Shown: positions 12,086-23,971 of the stretch, in pieces | Position numbering within the stretch: the first letter of the stretch is position 1 | Layout of the letters: each line of letters opens with the position of its first letter | Source: Pyrrhoderma lamaoense | Taxonomy: Eukaryota; Basidiomycota; Agaricomycetes; Hymenochaetales; Hymenochaetaceae | Direction of reading: 5' to 3' | Assembly: GCA_002794735.1 (NCBI GenBank) | Contig: NBAZ01000024.1 | Span: 62,001-126,000, forward strand | Length of the DNA: 64,000 nucleotides | Notes under the pieces: generated by a model | Told to the model about the DNA's origin: nothing | What the model saw: the letters and a program-made list of their open reading frames with translations, nothing else | Database searches by the model: none | Position numbers and translations under genes: made by a program

Positions 12086-13276
12086 AACAAGATTCTGAAG
12101 TTTATGGGGAGCTAGTTCTATCAGCTATATCACTACTTAAAGGTAAGCACATGTACGAACCCAATTCCAGTGTTATAAATAATCAGTTTGTATGTACCTA
12201 GTCTTATCGTAACGACTCTATATGGACGAAAATACTAGTAGTAACGGTTTGGATAATCGACACAGTCCACCAAGCTCTATTCAGTAAAGTTAACTATACT
12301 GTGCTCGTAACGCACTTTGGAGACACATCAGTTGTAGCTTCTGATCCAAATATTGCCAAGTAAGTAACTATCTACATACGTCCAAAAAATGGGCTACTAT
12401 CTAAACCCTCATAATTCGATAGATATCCGGCTATCATAGAGAACACACTGTGCTCACTTGTCTGTCTCTCCGTTCAATCGTTCTACATCCGTAGAGTCTG
12501 GATCAGTACGTACCCACTTCTCACAACTTCTTCTACATTCTCATAATATGATTCAAATAAAAAAACATCATTTCCACACGCACCAAAAAAGTGAGCAACA
12601 AACACAGATTCCTAACTCTCATCTGCTCCATCCTCGCCATCGCCCAATTTTCCGCTTTTATGACGTACGTCAGCAAGACAGCATCGATAGCCTCCTTCGC
12701 AGACCTTTCCCATATCCTCCGATACTCCTACGCCGTAACAGGAACGAGCGCCTTCGTAGACGTCTCTCTCGCCATCGTCATGGTCACCTTACTATTCCGG
12801 AGTAGGTCAGGAATGAGGAAGAGTAATTCGGTTGTTGGGAGGGTTATTGTTTATACCGTTAATACTGGATTGGTATGTGGGGCTTGTGAGGTCCTCGCAT
12901 TGGTTTCTGCCTTGGCGTGGCCAGAAAACTTTGTGTATGTGGGGTTTGTGATGGTTCTTCCGAAGTGTATTTACAATCCTCTTTCTTCCTTAATTAATAC
13001 AAAACTGACTGATTGAACTTCTATAAACAGTATATCTGAATTGTATGCTCGCTATGTTAACTAACCCTTTTCTCATAAAGACTATTTTGCAATACTAACG
13101 TCTTGCCTATCTCATTTCTTCAATAAAGATTGAACTCGAGAAAATCACTCCAAGGTAAATTAGAAGCGACAGAAGTAGGCGGGTTCAGCTCGTACAATGT
13201 TCCAGCAAACTTCGATATCGAACAGAACGTACGCCTACCTGAATTAGGACGGTCTATGACGTTTACGGGTACTACG
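12086..13276 (+). CDS. DUF6534-like multi-TM protein, probably damaged
   Basis: A chain of exons gives the family's order of segments: LWGASS and QLYHYLK near 12,115-12,157 (one base out of frame with each other); SYRNDSIWTKILVVTVWIID and then HQALFSKVNYTVLVTHFGD at about 12,203-12,360; LVCLSVQSFYIRRVWI near 12,450-12,507; a long exon from about 12,590 with four hydrophobic helices, including the family core VVGRVIVYTVNTGLVCGACE and PENFVYVGFVMVLPKC; and a tail LNSRKSLQGKLEATEVGG ending at TAA 13,276. The exon before the tail lacks a GT donor at the expected place, so a protein ending in KLTD at the TGA near 13,016 is also possible. The true first exon was not found. Function unknown; predicted integral membrane protein. 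Confidence 0.65.
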
Positions 13277-14249
13277 TAAGTCATTCATAAAATAGATCTA
13301 GAAACTTAAAAACGAGTTAGCTAAATCGCTGTTAATCAATTTTGATATGGTTTTTTTTTAAAGGACTACAACGATGAGCATACCAAAATCCTGAATCCTC
13401 CTATCCCCGTTTTCTCCCTTTCTTCTTTTCTTCTTCCTCTACACACAGACACGAAAAAAAACCTTGTACTACACTACTTTTCTTTTGGCTCCTGATTATC
13501 TTATTCATATTTACTGCATAGCTCACATATTTTTTTGCGAAAATACTTTTTTTGTAACTCAAGTTTACGGGAAAAGAAGATTTATTTCTACTTATTTCCC
13601 ATTCCCGCTCCCCTTCCGTTCATGTTTTATGTCATATCTTACGTATGAATATAATTCTCTTATCACGCATGACTAGCCATATGATTTTGCATGTCCATTA
13701 CATTCTCATTAGAGTTGTGAAAAAACCCTAGTAATGAAATACCCTCTCCCCTCACCCCTAATCCATTGTCCGTGTCTCTATTATCTGTTCCTCCGAAGGA
13801 AACTACATGTCTAGGATCATCATGGAATATCTGTGACCATGCTTCTCTCCTGTAGGGGTAACCACAAATAGGAGAGGTTACTTAGGGGGAGGTGTCTTTC
13901 ACTACGTCAAGCACCGTAAACGCCGACACAGTATCTCCTATTGTTTCACAATACGTTGCGTGAATCAATATGGACTATTTTTTGGTTACTAGCTAAATTG
14001 AATTCAACATAGATAACGTTTGGCACACAAAACCGCACTACGAACGAAAGAACCGTATATACACTCGTATATGCACCGACTTAGCGTTCGTAGCGGATAG
14101 ACGAAAACGTACAGTTACTTGGTGAGATCGATAACCCGTTTCACAACATTATGTGCCTAAATCGCACAATGTTTTACTTCCTTTCCACAAGGATCTCATT
14201 ACGATGTTGGATATATTAATCGATTGATTTTGTATCCTGCTAGAAGAAG
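13277..14249. other. 1 kb without a recognised gene
   Basis: Low-complexity T-rich and pyrimidine-rich sequence (13,340-13,640), then AT-rich DNA. Nothing recognised. Confidence 0.4.
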
Positions 14250-14465
14250 TCTCACTGTAAACTTTCGCAGTGTTGAACCCTGTTTGGAGAAGTGTTAGAA
14301 ATAAGTATCAGTTTGACGCTTTTGTTATTCCAAATAATTTTAAGAACATATGTTAGCGAGTAGAAGCTTGTGGAAGTGAATACTAACATCATAGCTAAAG
14401 GCAAATCAATGAAGGCAGCCCCAAGAGCACCATCAAACTTGAAAGTGGGAGACCCCTCAATACTA
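14250..14465 (-). pseudogene. Relic of the DUF6534-like gene at 18-19.8 kb
   Basis: About 215 bp is clearly homologous to 19,504-19,725, which holds exon 1, intron 1 and exon 2 of the minus-strand gene ending at 18,040. The copy keeps the intron position but has lost the ATG, the donor and the reading frame of the second exon. No later exons of the gene are seen next to it. It is a truncated genomic duplicate, not a retrocopy, because intron sequence is present. Confidence 0.75.
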
Positions 14466-15362
14466 AGAAGTCAAAAAAACCAAAAAGCATAAAGAATATA
14501 ACATTGGACTAGGTTCGAGATCGCATTTGAATCGAAGAATCTGACAAATGAAAAGCGTCATCATTATCTAATCTTTCCGCCTCTCTTCCGTATAGAAAAG
14601 CAAACTTTGCTACGACAAGGAATTAGGACTCAAGGAGCTCGGAGAGAGACCTCATACATCGATCCAACACTTGTGGTGTTAGGTGTATCTTGATTTTATA
14701 GTTTGAGCTTTGGTTCTGAAGCACTTACTACCCCGGACCCGACCGAGAGGAGAGTGAGAGACATATCGGATCTTAAAGCTTACAGCAGTACTCGTTCCCT
14801 CAGGGAAAAACAGAGTCAAAAATAATAGCTAAGCCCCTCTCCCCCTTGGGGCAGCGAGGGTGCCAGTTATGTCTAAAGTAATAAGGAAAATTGGTATCAA
14901 GATAATATACATCCCCCCGCCTGATACCTCTATTCTCTCACACGGTGAAAACTACGTATCGTGAAGACGCTAAAGCGTACAAGCATGCGAATAGAATGCA
15001 CAATTGTACGATATAGTTAGAAAATCCGTTGTATATAATCTTACACTTTTATGTGTGAGTTTTAGGACCACATACGTACCATCTTAAATAAATAATGAAA
15101 CTCCTTTGAAGAGGAGTTCGCTACGCCGTTCTTACCTATTGGAGTGAATAGTAACTAGCTAGATGTTGATCTGAATATGATTTAGACCTGGGCGCCCTCC
15201 CTATTCCGCCGGGTGGGAGTAAAAGACAAAACTTACAATGGGAGGAACACGCAAAGCGGCTTCTTCGTTTGATGGCATCAAATCCCGATTATCTGTTCAT
15301 CTATCTATCTCTTCTGCAAAATTGAACTAACAACTTCCTTTTTCTTGTCAATAAACGTTATA
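14466..15362. other. 0.9 kb without a recognised gene
   Basis: AT-rich sequence with a short C/G-rich patch (about 14,830-14,860). The 3' part is expected to hold the promoter of the O-methyltransferase. No coding unit recognised. Confidence 0.35.
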
Positions 15363-17447
15363 ATGACCTCTGAACTGAAGGCTCTGCGTGAAATCATCAC
15401 CTCTTCCCTCGACAAAATCATAGACACCTGCGAATCGAGGGACAAGCAATTTCCTTCTCTGAACGATCCTATTGGGCCAGAAGAGTTCACGCCCGAAGGG
15501 ATCAGGAACGACCCGATCGTGTCAAAGAACATCGGATTAGCTGTAGCTGCTGCTTTCCAGCTTATAGCTACTCTTCAGTCTCCGCCTACCACTCTTACCA
15601 TCGCTGCATTTCGTGTATGTTTTCGAGACTTAAGGTATACTGAAGTGTAGTGAAGTGGCTGACAGACATCGCACTGATCTCAGGCCACTCTTCCGACTGC
15701 ACTTGGGATTGTAGAAGCTGCGAATGTTGCGGAAATAATAAGACCTGCAGGACCTCATGTAAGGCCCTCCCGCACCTCTCTACCGATTTGACTTATAAGG
15801 GTGGTTCGCTTTCATTGAAATTGAATCTAATTCACATACTTGATATAGGGCATGCATGTGAAAGATATCGCAGCAGAATGCACAGATCCAATCGATCCTC
15901 GTAAACTAGGTTCGTTAGCTTTAATCGTGATTTCCTCTCAGTTCTATATATATAAGAATAGCTAATAAGAACATTGTTATTTCGAAAAATCTGTTCTAAT
16001 TACTAGCTAGGGTTCTTCGTTTTCTCGCTACAAATCATTGGTTTAAGGAAGTCGCTCCAGACACTTTTGCTCATAACCTACTATCTTCCCTGCTAGACAC
16101 CAAGAAAGACCACACTGTTCCTCTCTTGTAAGCCCCTCCACCCTTACTCTGCACTTTATAATTAACGTGGAGAATTTCGATACATAGCAACGAAACCAAA
16201 CACAAATCCTCCTCAGGTCTAGCCGCAATCGTCGGTTTCGGAGCCGACGAAGTCACAAAGTCACTCTCACATCTAAAAGACACCTTACTCTCCCCCAAAC
16301 CTCACTCTCCGAAGAAGTTGGCGAATCAGCTTACCAACGGGCTATCAACACGAGCCTAGACAAGTGGGCTTATTACGACTCTGGAGGTTCTGATGATTCC
16401 GGTTTTGATGGTAAAGATGGTAATGTCGGTGGGGACAAGTTAGCTCGATACAGACGAGACAGGTTCGCATCCGCCATGTCAGGTGCATCAAAACTTCACC
16501 CCCTCAAGCTGTCGTTACCAGCTTCGATTGGGAGACCGTACGAAATGGAGGAGTGGTAGTTGACGTTGGAGGTGGGAAAGGGCACGTTTCAGTCGAGGTT
16601 GCGAAGGTGTACCCTCATCTTAGGTTCGTTGTGGAGGATAGACCAGAAGTGGTAAGAGAAGCTCAGGCGTATTGGAACCAGCACCTTCCAGCTTTTGTTC
16701 ATGAGGGGAAAGTGGAGTTTATAGGTGTGTAAAAAAGACTTTCCCGCTGTCTAGATTCAAAAAAACATTATCACTAAACTTCTTGTCCCCCCCTTCTCTA
16801 CAGGCGTCGACTTCTTCGAGCCCCAACCTCCTTTCGCTTCCCTCTCCGAGACCGAAGCCCAACACCCAGATGTATTTCTCCTAAGACAGATCACACACGA
16901 CTGGTCCGATAAATACTGTATCAACCTCCTCAAGAACCTCCGCTTAATCGCGGGTCCTCAAACAAAGCTCGTCGTGATCGATAGCATTATGCAGTATGCT
17001 TGTCCTGTCTCTGGGCTGTCTAGCAGTAGTGATGGTGACGGTGATACGCTTGTGCTGATGATGAGAAAGACGAAGGGGGAGGAGAAGGAGGAGGCGCCTA
17101 AGCCTCTACTGCCAAATATGGGAGGAGCGAATTTGCTTTCGTATACCGTTGATAACCTCGTACGTCTCCCTCTCCTTGTCCCTAATACTTCTTTGTGATT
17201 GCTTTGAGAGAGAAAAATTGACTAACGGGTTATTCTATCATTGTCATTCTTATTTTGGTATCTGGCTGTTATTCGGGAACCACACAAAACACACAACAAA
17301 AAGATTATGTCAACACTAAACGCTGGAGAACGGACCTTAGGAGCTTTCATGGCCGTCTTCGTGGCCAGTGGGTGGAAACTGGTAGAAGTGAGGAAGAACC
17401 CAGGAAGTGAAGTCTGGTGGCCTAGTTTAATTTGTGTCCCTGCTTAA
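15363..17447 (+). CDS. Family 2 O-methyltransferase
   Basis: Seven exons are supported by splice sites and phase: 15,363-15,613, 15,684-15,758, 15,849-15,909, 16,007-16,127, 16,188-16,724, 16,804-17,159 and 17,304-17,447. The N-terminal dimerisation part reads ALGIVEAANVAEIIRPAG, MHVKDIAAECTDPIDPRKL and ARVLRFLATNHWFKEVAP. The SAM site is VVVDVGGGKGHVSVEVAKVY. The catalytic region is DVFLLRQITHDWSDKY, with the His of HDWSD as expected base. The C-terminus has the usual ERTLGAFMAVFVASGWKLVE. An extra acidic/Lys-rich loop lies near 17,030-17,100. It transfers methyl from SAM to a hydroxyl, commonly on aromatic metabolites. Two single-base deficits at C runs, 16,292-16,296 and 16,499-16,503, break the frame; adding one C at each restores the family sequence. 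Start chosen at the ATG before SELKALREI. Confidence 0.85.
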
Positions 17448-18039
17448 TTATAGGGTACTGTGTGAGGGAGAATGGGAGGGATAGAAGCAGAAGGTTTTGA
17501 AAGGGTAGTGTGGAAGGGCTGTTTAAATATATATATGCTTGCATGCTCTGGTGTATGTATGTATGAGTTTGGAGATGATTCTCTGGGTGATATCTCAATC
17601 ATTCGTGTCGAAAATAATGTTTTTCACCAAGAAAGTCTTAACGTCATAACATATGTATAAATTAAATTGTTGTTGTTATACAAAAGGGGGTATATCTGCT
17701 TAAATACAACTACAATACCCTATAAATTCGACATCATACATTTCCCCTTATATTTACAAACGTGTGTACTTCCTTCACAGCAAAAGTTTAAGACATTACT
17801 ATTTCCATACTTTCTTCTTACTTCCTTCGTAGTCTGTATGTATTAATGAAACACCAGTAGCTGTCTCCGCACACAGAACGGCCACAATAATCTAAGCGTC
17901 ATAATCTAAAGACGGAATAACATCAATTATTAGTCTCCCCTACATCATTTGTAATTTAGACGAGTTAAATGGGATTACATACCACAAAGCATTCTATACC
18001 AATTCAAGTTCAGTCTCAGTTTGAGTTTGCGTTATGAAA
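17448..18039. other. 0.6 kb between convergent genes
   Basis: AT-rich sequence between the 3' ends of the O-methyltransferase and the DUF6534-like gene. An alternative end of the latter (reading frame ending ELELV) reaches about 17,985. Nothing else seen. Confidence 0.4.
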
Positions 18040-19755
18040 TCAGACTTTATGAAAACCCGGATGTACGTGTATGCTTGCTTTAGGATATTTCCTGTACGGG
18101 TTAACGGTGATCGAGTTTGTGGTGGTGGGATGTATTTCTCGTGTGTTTAAAGTTGCTAGTAGAGAGTTGAAATATACTAAGAAAAAGTCGCTATTAGAAC
18201 AATGGATCCCCGCATATGTAGTTTTTTAACGATTAAGAATGAATGAATGAACACATACATTTCGAAAGACTAAAGTTAATGCCGATAAATATGTAGTTGA
18301 CTGGCATTAGCGTAAACTTGATGTACCTGGATCAAAAATGTGAAAAATGTTGTAGTAGATATTGTACGCTTACTGTTAGAAAGCAGGCAGCTGTGCATAG
18401 ACCTGTGAGCATCCCCGTATTGATGATGTATATCATGAGAGTGTTAACCTTGCCATCTGTGCTGAAAAAGCAAACACGTATTCCTTGAGCCAATCAAGTA
18501 ACTACTTATAATCTGTCAAGTATACATATACTTACGTCTCAAACCCAGTCTTTCTTCTCATCAAGAAGTAGCACAGGATGAACGCGACCCAAATGTCAGC
18601 GAAGAACGAGACGCCAAAGTTCACGTAGAAAAGCCACTTGTGAAAGATATATCATAAAGCCTCAGTTTATGAAAATGCAACCATACTAGAAGCAAATGGA
18701 GTTTTATGTACCGTGATTTGAGAAAGTTGAAGAAGGTTAGTGTACGTGAACCTGTATACATGCAATTATGTGTCATTAGAGTGATATAACCGGGTGATTA
18801 GGATTGTACGTACGTTACGATACCAACCCATAATCCCGAAACTTGGTAAAGGTGATTTATGAGAAGATCGAGAAGGATTGATATTATCAAGTTAATTTAC
18901 CAACGACTGTAAGCGAAAGTAGCAACTAAATCGATCATCAATATAGAGTAGTTATAATTATTACTAAACAAGTTAAGAACTCACAGTAGCAATCGTAAGT
19001 AGTTTGTTTTTCACGCTTACTGTACATGTCTACGCATTAGCAGCTAGATCGCAAGAAAACACACAAGATCTCACAAGTCCATACTCTACGAGAGAAGAAG
19101 CTGTGTATACGCAAGTACATATACAGTACTCAGCATCTATAGCGTATATTGGGAGACAATCAGAAGCAACATACAGTCGCACAGTGAAGTCACTAATTTG
19201 TGTTACAACTATATGAGCCTAGATCATTTTAGTATTAGTGATTCGAGGAAGATGATGTCTAGTATGAGTAGTCAAACTCACACAGAGCGTTGGTGTCGTC
19301 TCTATTATGATTAGTATGTTTGTGAAATTAGACACTAGATACGTATATAGAACGTGAGCGATAAGTGCGAGCTGTAAAGCGTCTAGAAGCCTGATGAGAT
19401 GTTAGTACTATCACCTCATATTTCTTTGTGTGATGTTGACGGTACCAGAGAAATACGATCTGCTGAGCAGATTAATTGATTGATTCTGTATCTTAACATT
19501 ATAAGTCTCACCGTGAACTTCAGCAGTGTTGAATCCTGTTTGGAGAAGCGCTGGAAGTAAGTATACGCTTGAACATTTGTTATCCCAAACAAACTTAGTG
19601 ACATAGGTTAGCAAGTAGAAGCCTGTGGAAATTAATGCTACTAACATCGCAGCTATGAGCAAACCGATGAAGGCAGCCCCAAGAGTGTCATCAAACTTGA
19701 GAGTGGGAGACGTAGCAGATAAGATATGGGGGATGGATATGTTTCTGCTAGCCAT
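18040..19755 (-). CDS. DUF6534-like multi-TM protein, intron-rich
   Basis: Exon 1 (from ATG 19,755) reads MASRNISIPHILSATSP then FDDTLGAAFIGLLIAA. Exon 2 gives LFGITNVQAYTYFQRF, a very small exon gives IVFLW, then LLDALQLALIAHVLYTYLVS near 19,290-19,390. Later exons read HSFFSRRVWT near 19,085, KNKLLTIAT, QLSQIT, FADIWVAFILCYFLMRRKTG near 18,545-18,605, KVNTLMIYIINTGMLTGLC near 18,400-18,455, NYIFIGINFSLSK, and YFNSLLATLNTRE near 18,150-18,180. The order and helices fit DUF6534-type proteins of about seven TM segments; function unknown. One exon (near 19,110) seems one base out of frame, and the end may be at 18,040 or slightly beyond, so integrity is uncertain. A relic of its first exons lies at 14,250-14,465. 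Confidence 0.75.
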
Positions 19756-20143
19756 TTTTGCTTGCTTGACTGTAGGAGAGGTCCCTTAAATAATTTATAT
19801 ATACGCATTCTATATGTATAGTACTCGTTCGTCTTGCTTTCATCAGAGACGCTATGACTTGGGATCAACATCAGACGAACATAAGGATAGAAGTGATAAA
19901 AAAGTATAAGAAATTATTCATCAAAGTTTACGAACTTGATATTGATACTGACTGAACGGACTATCGCAAGACTTTAATGAATGTGAAGTTACGGAGGCCG
20001 GGCAGTGTTGAGATTGATGCAGAAGAAATCTGATGGTGATCCATCATATAACACTAAAAATTGAGGCTTAAAAGTTGATGGATTCGGATTTCATGCGCGT
20101 CTTCACTTCAGATACGCACGAGTAAGTCAACCTTTCTATAACG
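19756..20143. other. Divergent promoter region
   Basis: This 388-base stretch separates the minus-strand DUF6534-like gene from the plus-strand SDR gene. No gene is visible in it. It should contain both promoters; I see no motif I can name with confidence. Confidence 0.4.
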
Positions 20144-21415
20144 ATGTTTGGTTCAAGAAAAAGCTGGAATGCACGAGGAAAGGTGCGCACATAGCTATCT
20201 TATGTTTCTGTCAGAACGATCTTAAAGAAAAACGAATTAACCCATTTTATAGCATTGTTACGTAACTGGAGGATCTCAGGGTTTAGGTTTAGCACTTGCG
20301 ATCTTACTCGCCAGAAAGGGGGCGAATGTTACCATCGTTGCCCGAGATGTCAGTAAACTAGAGAGTGCTTTGAAGATACTCATAGTAAGCCAAAAATAGG
20401 TTATGAAGGAAATTTACCAAGGAAAACTAATATTGGCTTCAAAAGGAGAACAGAAGTAATGAAGAGCAGGTGTTTCGATACCATTCACTTTCTCTCAACA
20501 CGTCGCAAGGTTCGAAAGATGCCCTCGATGCCGAGTGTCAACAACTTCTGGAGAAAACTAAAGGGAATCATCCAGTCCCGGATGCATTCTTTCTGTGTGC
20601 TGGATCATCCCAACCTGGTTTCTTTGTCGAGAAAACAGAGGAACAACTACTTCATGGCATGGAGCAGGCTTACTGGGTAGAAGCATGGTCGGCGCACGTA
20701 AGGAGTCTTAAATACTGTTTCTAGCTTGGTTCTAGCTTGGTTGGATATATATGACTTATGCTCATATACAGGCTGCCTTCAAGAAACTTATCGACCATCA
20801 TAAACCTGGAAAAATAGTCTTTGTTGGATCAACACTTTCTTTAATGTCCTTCTTAGGTTATTCTTCATACACACCAGGAAAACACGCTCTCAAAGGTCTT
20901 GCCGAAACTCTACGATCTGAAGGGCTGTTATATGATATTGACGTTCATATCTTTTTTGCTCCTGCGATGGACTCTCCTGGGCTTGCGGAAGAATCAAGGA
21001 TTAAGCCGGTGCTAACGCGTAAATTTGAAGAGGACGATAAAATTCTGAGTTGTGAAGAAGCGGCTAAGTCTTTACTCGGAGGTTTGTTTTTGCTGATGTT
21101 GAGGTTTTCGCCGGCTATATATGCTTTGCTAACATGAGACAATTGTTAGGCGTCGAAAAAGGTGATCATCATATCACAGCAACCTTGATATCTAGTATAT
21201 TTAGCAATATGTCCCGTGGTGCTGCTCCGCTAGCAAAGCCATTCCTTGGCCCTATTCTCGATTGTATTGGATGGGTATGCTTTGTCTAACGTTATCATCT
21301 TTTGTTTCTAAATCACCTTATACAGATTGCTGTTCCATTTTGGCGTCGAGACTGTGACTCTAAAATTATCAAGAGTAAAGAAGAACACCGGAGATATCTT
21401 GCCCGTCGAGACTAG
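20144..21415 (+). CDS. TSC10: 3-ketodihydrosphingosine reductase-like SDR
   Basis: Family role: NADPH-dependent reduction of 3-ketosphinganine on the ER, the second step of sphingolipid synthesis. Exons: 20,144-20,182, 20,253-20,384, about 20,470-20,697, 20,772-21,081, 21,150-21,274 and 21,326-21,415, giving about 307 residues, close to the family norm. Exon 1 (MFGSRKSWNARGK) and HCYVTGGSQGLGLALAILLA carry the Rossmann TGxxxGxG motif. VPDAFFLCAGSSQPGFF holds the NAG-like region. GKIVFVGSTLSLMSFLGYSS with YTPGKHALKGLAETLRSE gives the Ser and YxxxK active site. A C-terminal hydrophobic stretch (FLGPILDCIGW-IAVPFWRR) could anchor it. The start of exon 3 is uncertain: an acceptor a few bases upstream would add EEQ-like residues. 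The usual PxDTxTPG stretch reads APAMDSPG, a small departure. It may be a paralogue, not the housekeeping copy. Confidence 0.85.
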
Positions 21416-21623
21416 CTCCTTTCTTAAATGAGAACAATGTCCTCTTGTTCTACCTTAATATGATCGGGAAGTCATTTTCTGCGTCTTTACTCGGTGGACT
21501 AACGATGTTACCACAATTGAATAACCAATAAACTAAACCCTTACTTATATTGATACATTATTTGAAATGCTATTTCTACTTCATGAGAATTACATGATTA
21601 AAATTGACTCAGAAAGTATGATT

Positions 21624-23875
21624 TCAAGATAAGATAAGTTGTCGTATCTCATCACTACGAGGGATGAAGCGGCACTTGAATTGGAGAGGTTCACTGTAAT
21701 CACCATATGAAAATAACATAAACGAAGAAGTCGAAACAATATCGTATGAGCCTTTCAGCTTACCTAGTCAATCCTGATGAGAACGAGTCAGGAGGGAGAA
21801 TTTCACTTCCATCAGGGCCAAGTTCTGGAAGGATATCGAAAGCTACTAGAATACTAGACATCGCCATCCATAGGCTTGCTTCAGCGAAGTAACGTCCAGG
21901 GCAGATTCTGAGAAGAAATTAGGAGTGAGAAAAATAACTTTAGGGGAAAGAAACTCGCCGTCTTCCAAAACCAAACACTGCCTCCCTCGGGTCGACCTTT
22001 GGGGAAATGGATGATGTGCTTCAAATCGGTCTGGGTCAAATATATCTGGGCTTCTATAGTGACGATCATCGTGCATCATATGCCTATCGTATGATCATGA
22101 ATTGCCGTGGCAAACATCCCCTTATATGACTTACCATATATTTGGCATGACCAACGTTTTCTCTGGGATTAACATTCCACATAACTCGCTACTACGAGTA
22201 GATGTGTGGACAATTCCTTAGGACAAGACGTTTTGTAGTTGTTCATAATGGCTGACCAACTCGGTTGACTTACCTAAAGGAAGGGGAGGTCTCCATCTTG
22301 AAAGAGTCAGATTGAAGCTACCATAGATGACAAGCAATCTATCGTACCGAAGACATTCTTTCATTATGCATTCAATATATTTAATATCGTTTCTATCAGA
22401 GAACTCTGGAAATTTTCCCTTCCCTAAGACTCTGTCGAGTTCTTCCTGTGCTTTCTTTGCAACGTGTGGATGAAGGATCATGGCCAGTATGAAAACGCGG
22501 ATTACTGAAAGTGTCTAAAAGACATATATCTTTGAAAGTCATCTATAAATAAAAGAACATAAACTACAAACAGTAGCAACTCCGGCTTGAGGTATTATAT
22601 GAGAACGAGTGTTTGTATGTATGGGCAAAACATAGAAATGACACACCCCGATACATTGATGCACAAATTTCTTTAATAGCGTCAGCGTGGGCTTCAAGAC
22701 CTTCGCCTTTTTGCTCATAATGATTGAGACTCAGAGCAAGGAAAGAAGTTTCCATAATTCCAGCTTCCTTCAGAGTATATGAGTATACTGCATAATCATA
22801 CCAGATCCATCGACGTACCCTTCTTTTCCTGGCTTCCTCATAAGGCCAATCGGTTAATGTTTGTAAGGATCCTCTTTCTCTCAGAGCACGCTTCTTTAGG
22901 GAGCCACCAGGTAAGATGCTTAACGCAGGGAGGTGAGCGACTTATACAAGTACGGTTTTATATGGTAAGCATGGTGTTTTGAGCTTATAATGTGATAAAA
23001 TACCTACAAGGAGGAAACATATCTACTATGGTAGTCCCAGGTGCTCCAGGCTGGAACAGAAGACGCTCTACGACTTCGTTAAGCTTGACAAGGGGTCATC
23101 TCTTGCAGCAACTTGGTATCCATATGTAGCTAAGAGGATAGTCGATGCTGCAAACCTAAGTTTGTAATTATATGTAAGAGGTGTGTGTTGTGCAATTCTG
23201 TCAAAGAAGAATATGGCACCTATGTGTTTTTTGCCAGAATTCCTCGGGAGTCTTCAACAAGTCTCGAAGTAGCTCATGGACGCAATGTATCTGTCCACCT
23301 TGAAAGACCGAAACAGAGCGCTGATTCATTTGTTGAGCTATAATTCGCCGGTGGGATCTCCATAGATCACCGTATCCCATAAAAGTCATAGATTTTATCT
23401 TCAATCTACTTATGCAAATACCGGTCGAAGAGAACTCAGCCTGCACTTTTAGTCTTTATGATAGCAAGACCCACATTTTGTTGATATATATCATACGAGG
23501 TCGGTCCGAAAATGATGCGCTTTGCTTTTCCATCAGTTCCCTTGCGTGAGTAAAGTCGTTCAAAACGACTATCGGGTGACCGAAGACATTCAAATAGATG
23601 ATATCACCTTCATTTGAGTAAGAGTTTGTATGAGTAAGGCTATATTCTAAGTTTGAAAACTTTGGCTTACCATAAGTACTAGACCAAGATGAGAACCTTC
23701 TCCAAAGATAAGTTGAGCTTAGATCTTTTGAATTGCCGAATAACAAGCTTCCACGAGGACCCGGAGGAAGCTTCTTGTGGTGCAATAATCCGGGGGATAA
23801 CACCTTTCTGAAGAAGAGAGTTAGGAATAAGACTGCTAATGGAATGGATAAGAGCAACATTGCGCGGTGCAACAT
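21624..23875 (-). CDS. Cytochrome P450 monooxygenase
   Basis: Heme-thiolate monooxygenase, expected in the ER membrane. The N-terminus has a hydrophobic anchor (LLLSIPLAVLFLTLFF) followed by KLPPGPRGSLLFGN. Further motifs: the C-helix YGDLWRSHRRIIAQQM near 23,325-23,380; a middle region with RFAASTILLATYGYQVAARD; KAQEELDRVLGK; the ExxR motif KECLRYD near 22,345; PDIFDPDRFEAHHPFP; and the heme loop VFGFGRR-ICPGRYFAEASLW, split by an intron at about 21,907-21,955. The C-terminus ends FKCRFIPRSDEIRQLILS at 21,624. One base appears missing at G runs 23,092-23,095 and 22,001-22,004 (plus strand); adding one restores DDPLVKLNEVVERLLFQPG and PPKVDPREAVFGFGRR. The start could also be 23,971. The position beside the GMC oxidases suggests shared small-molecule metabolism; the substrate is unknown. 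Confidence 0.85.
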
Positions 23876-23971
23876 ATGTTCTCGGAAGCGTATCTTATAA
23901 GAAATCAATGAGAAAAAAAATTCACTAGGCATTTTTTCCCTTTTCTTTTCCGTACCATTCTTGAGCTTCAC

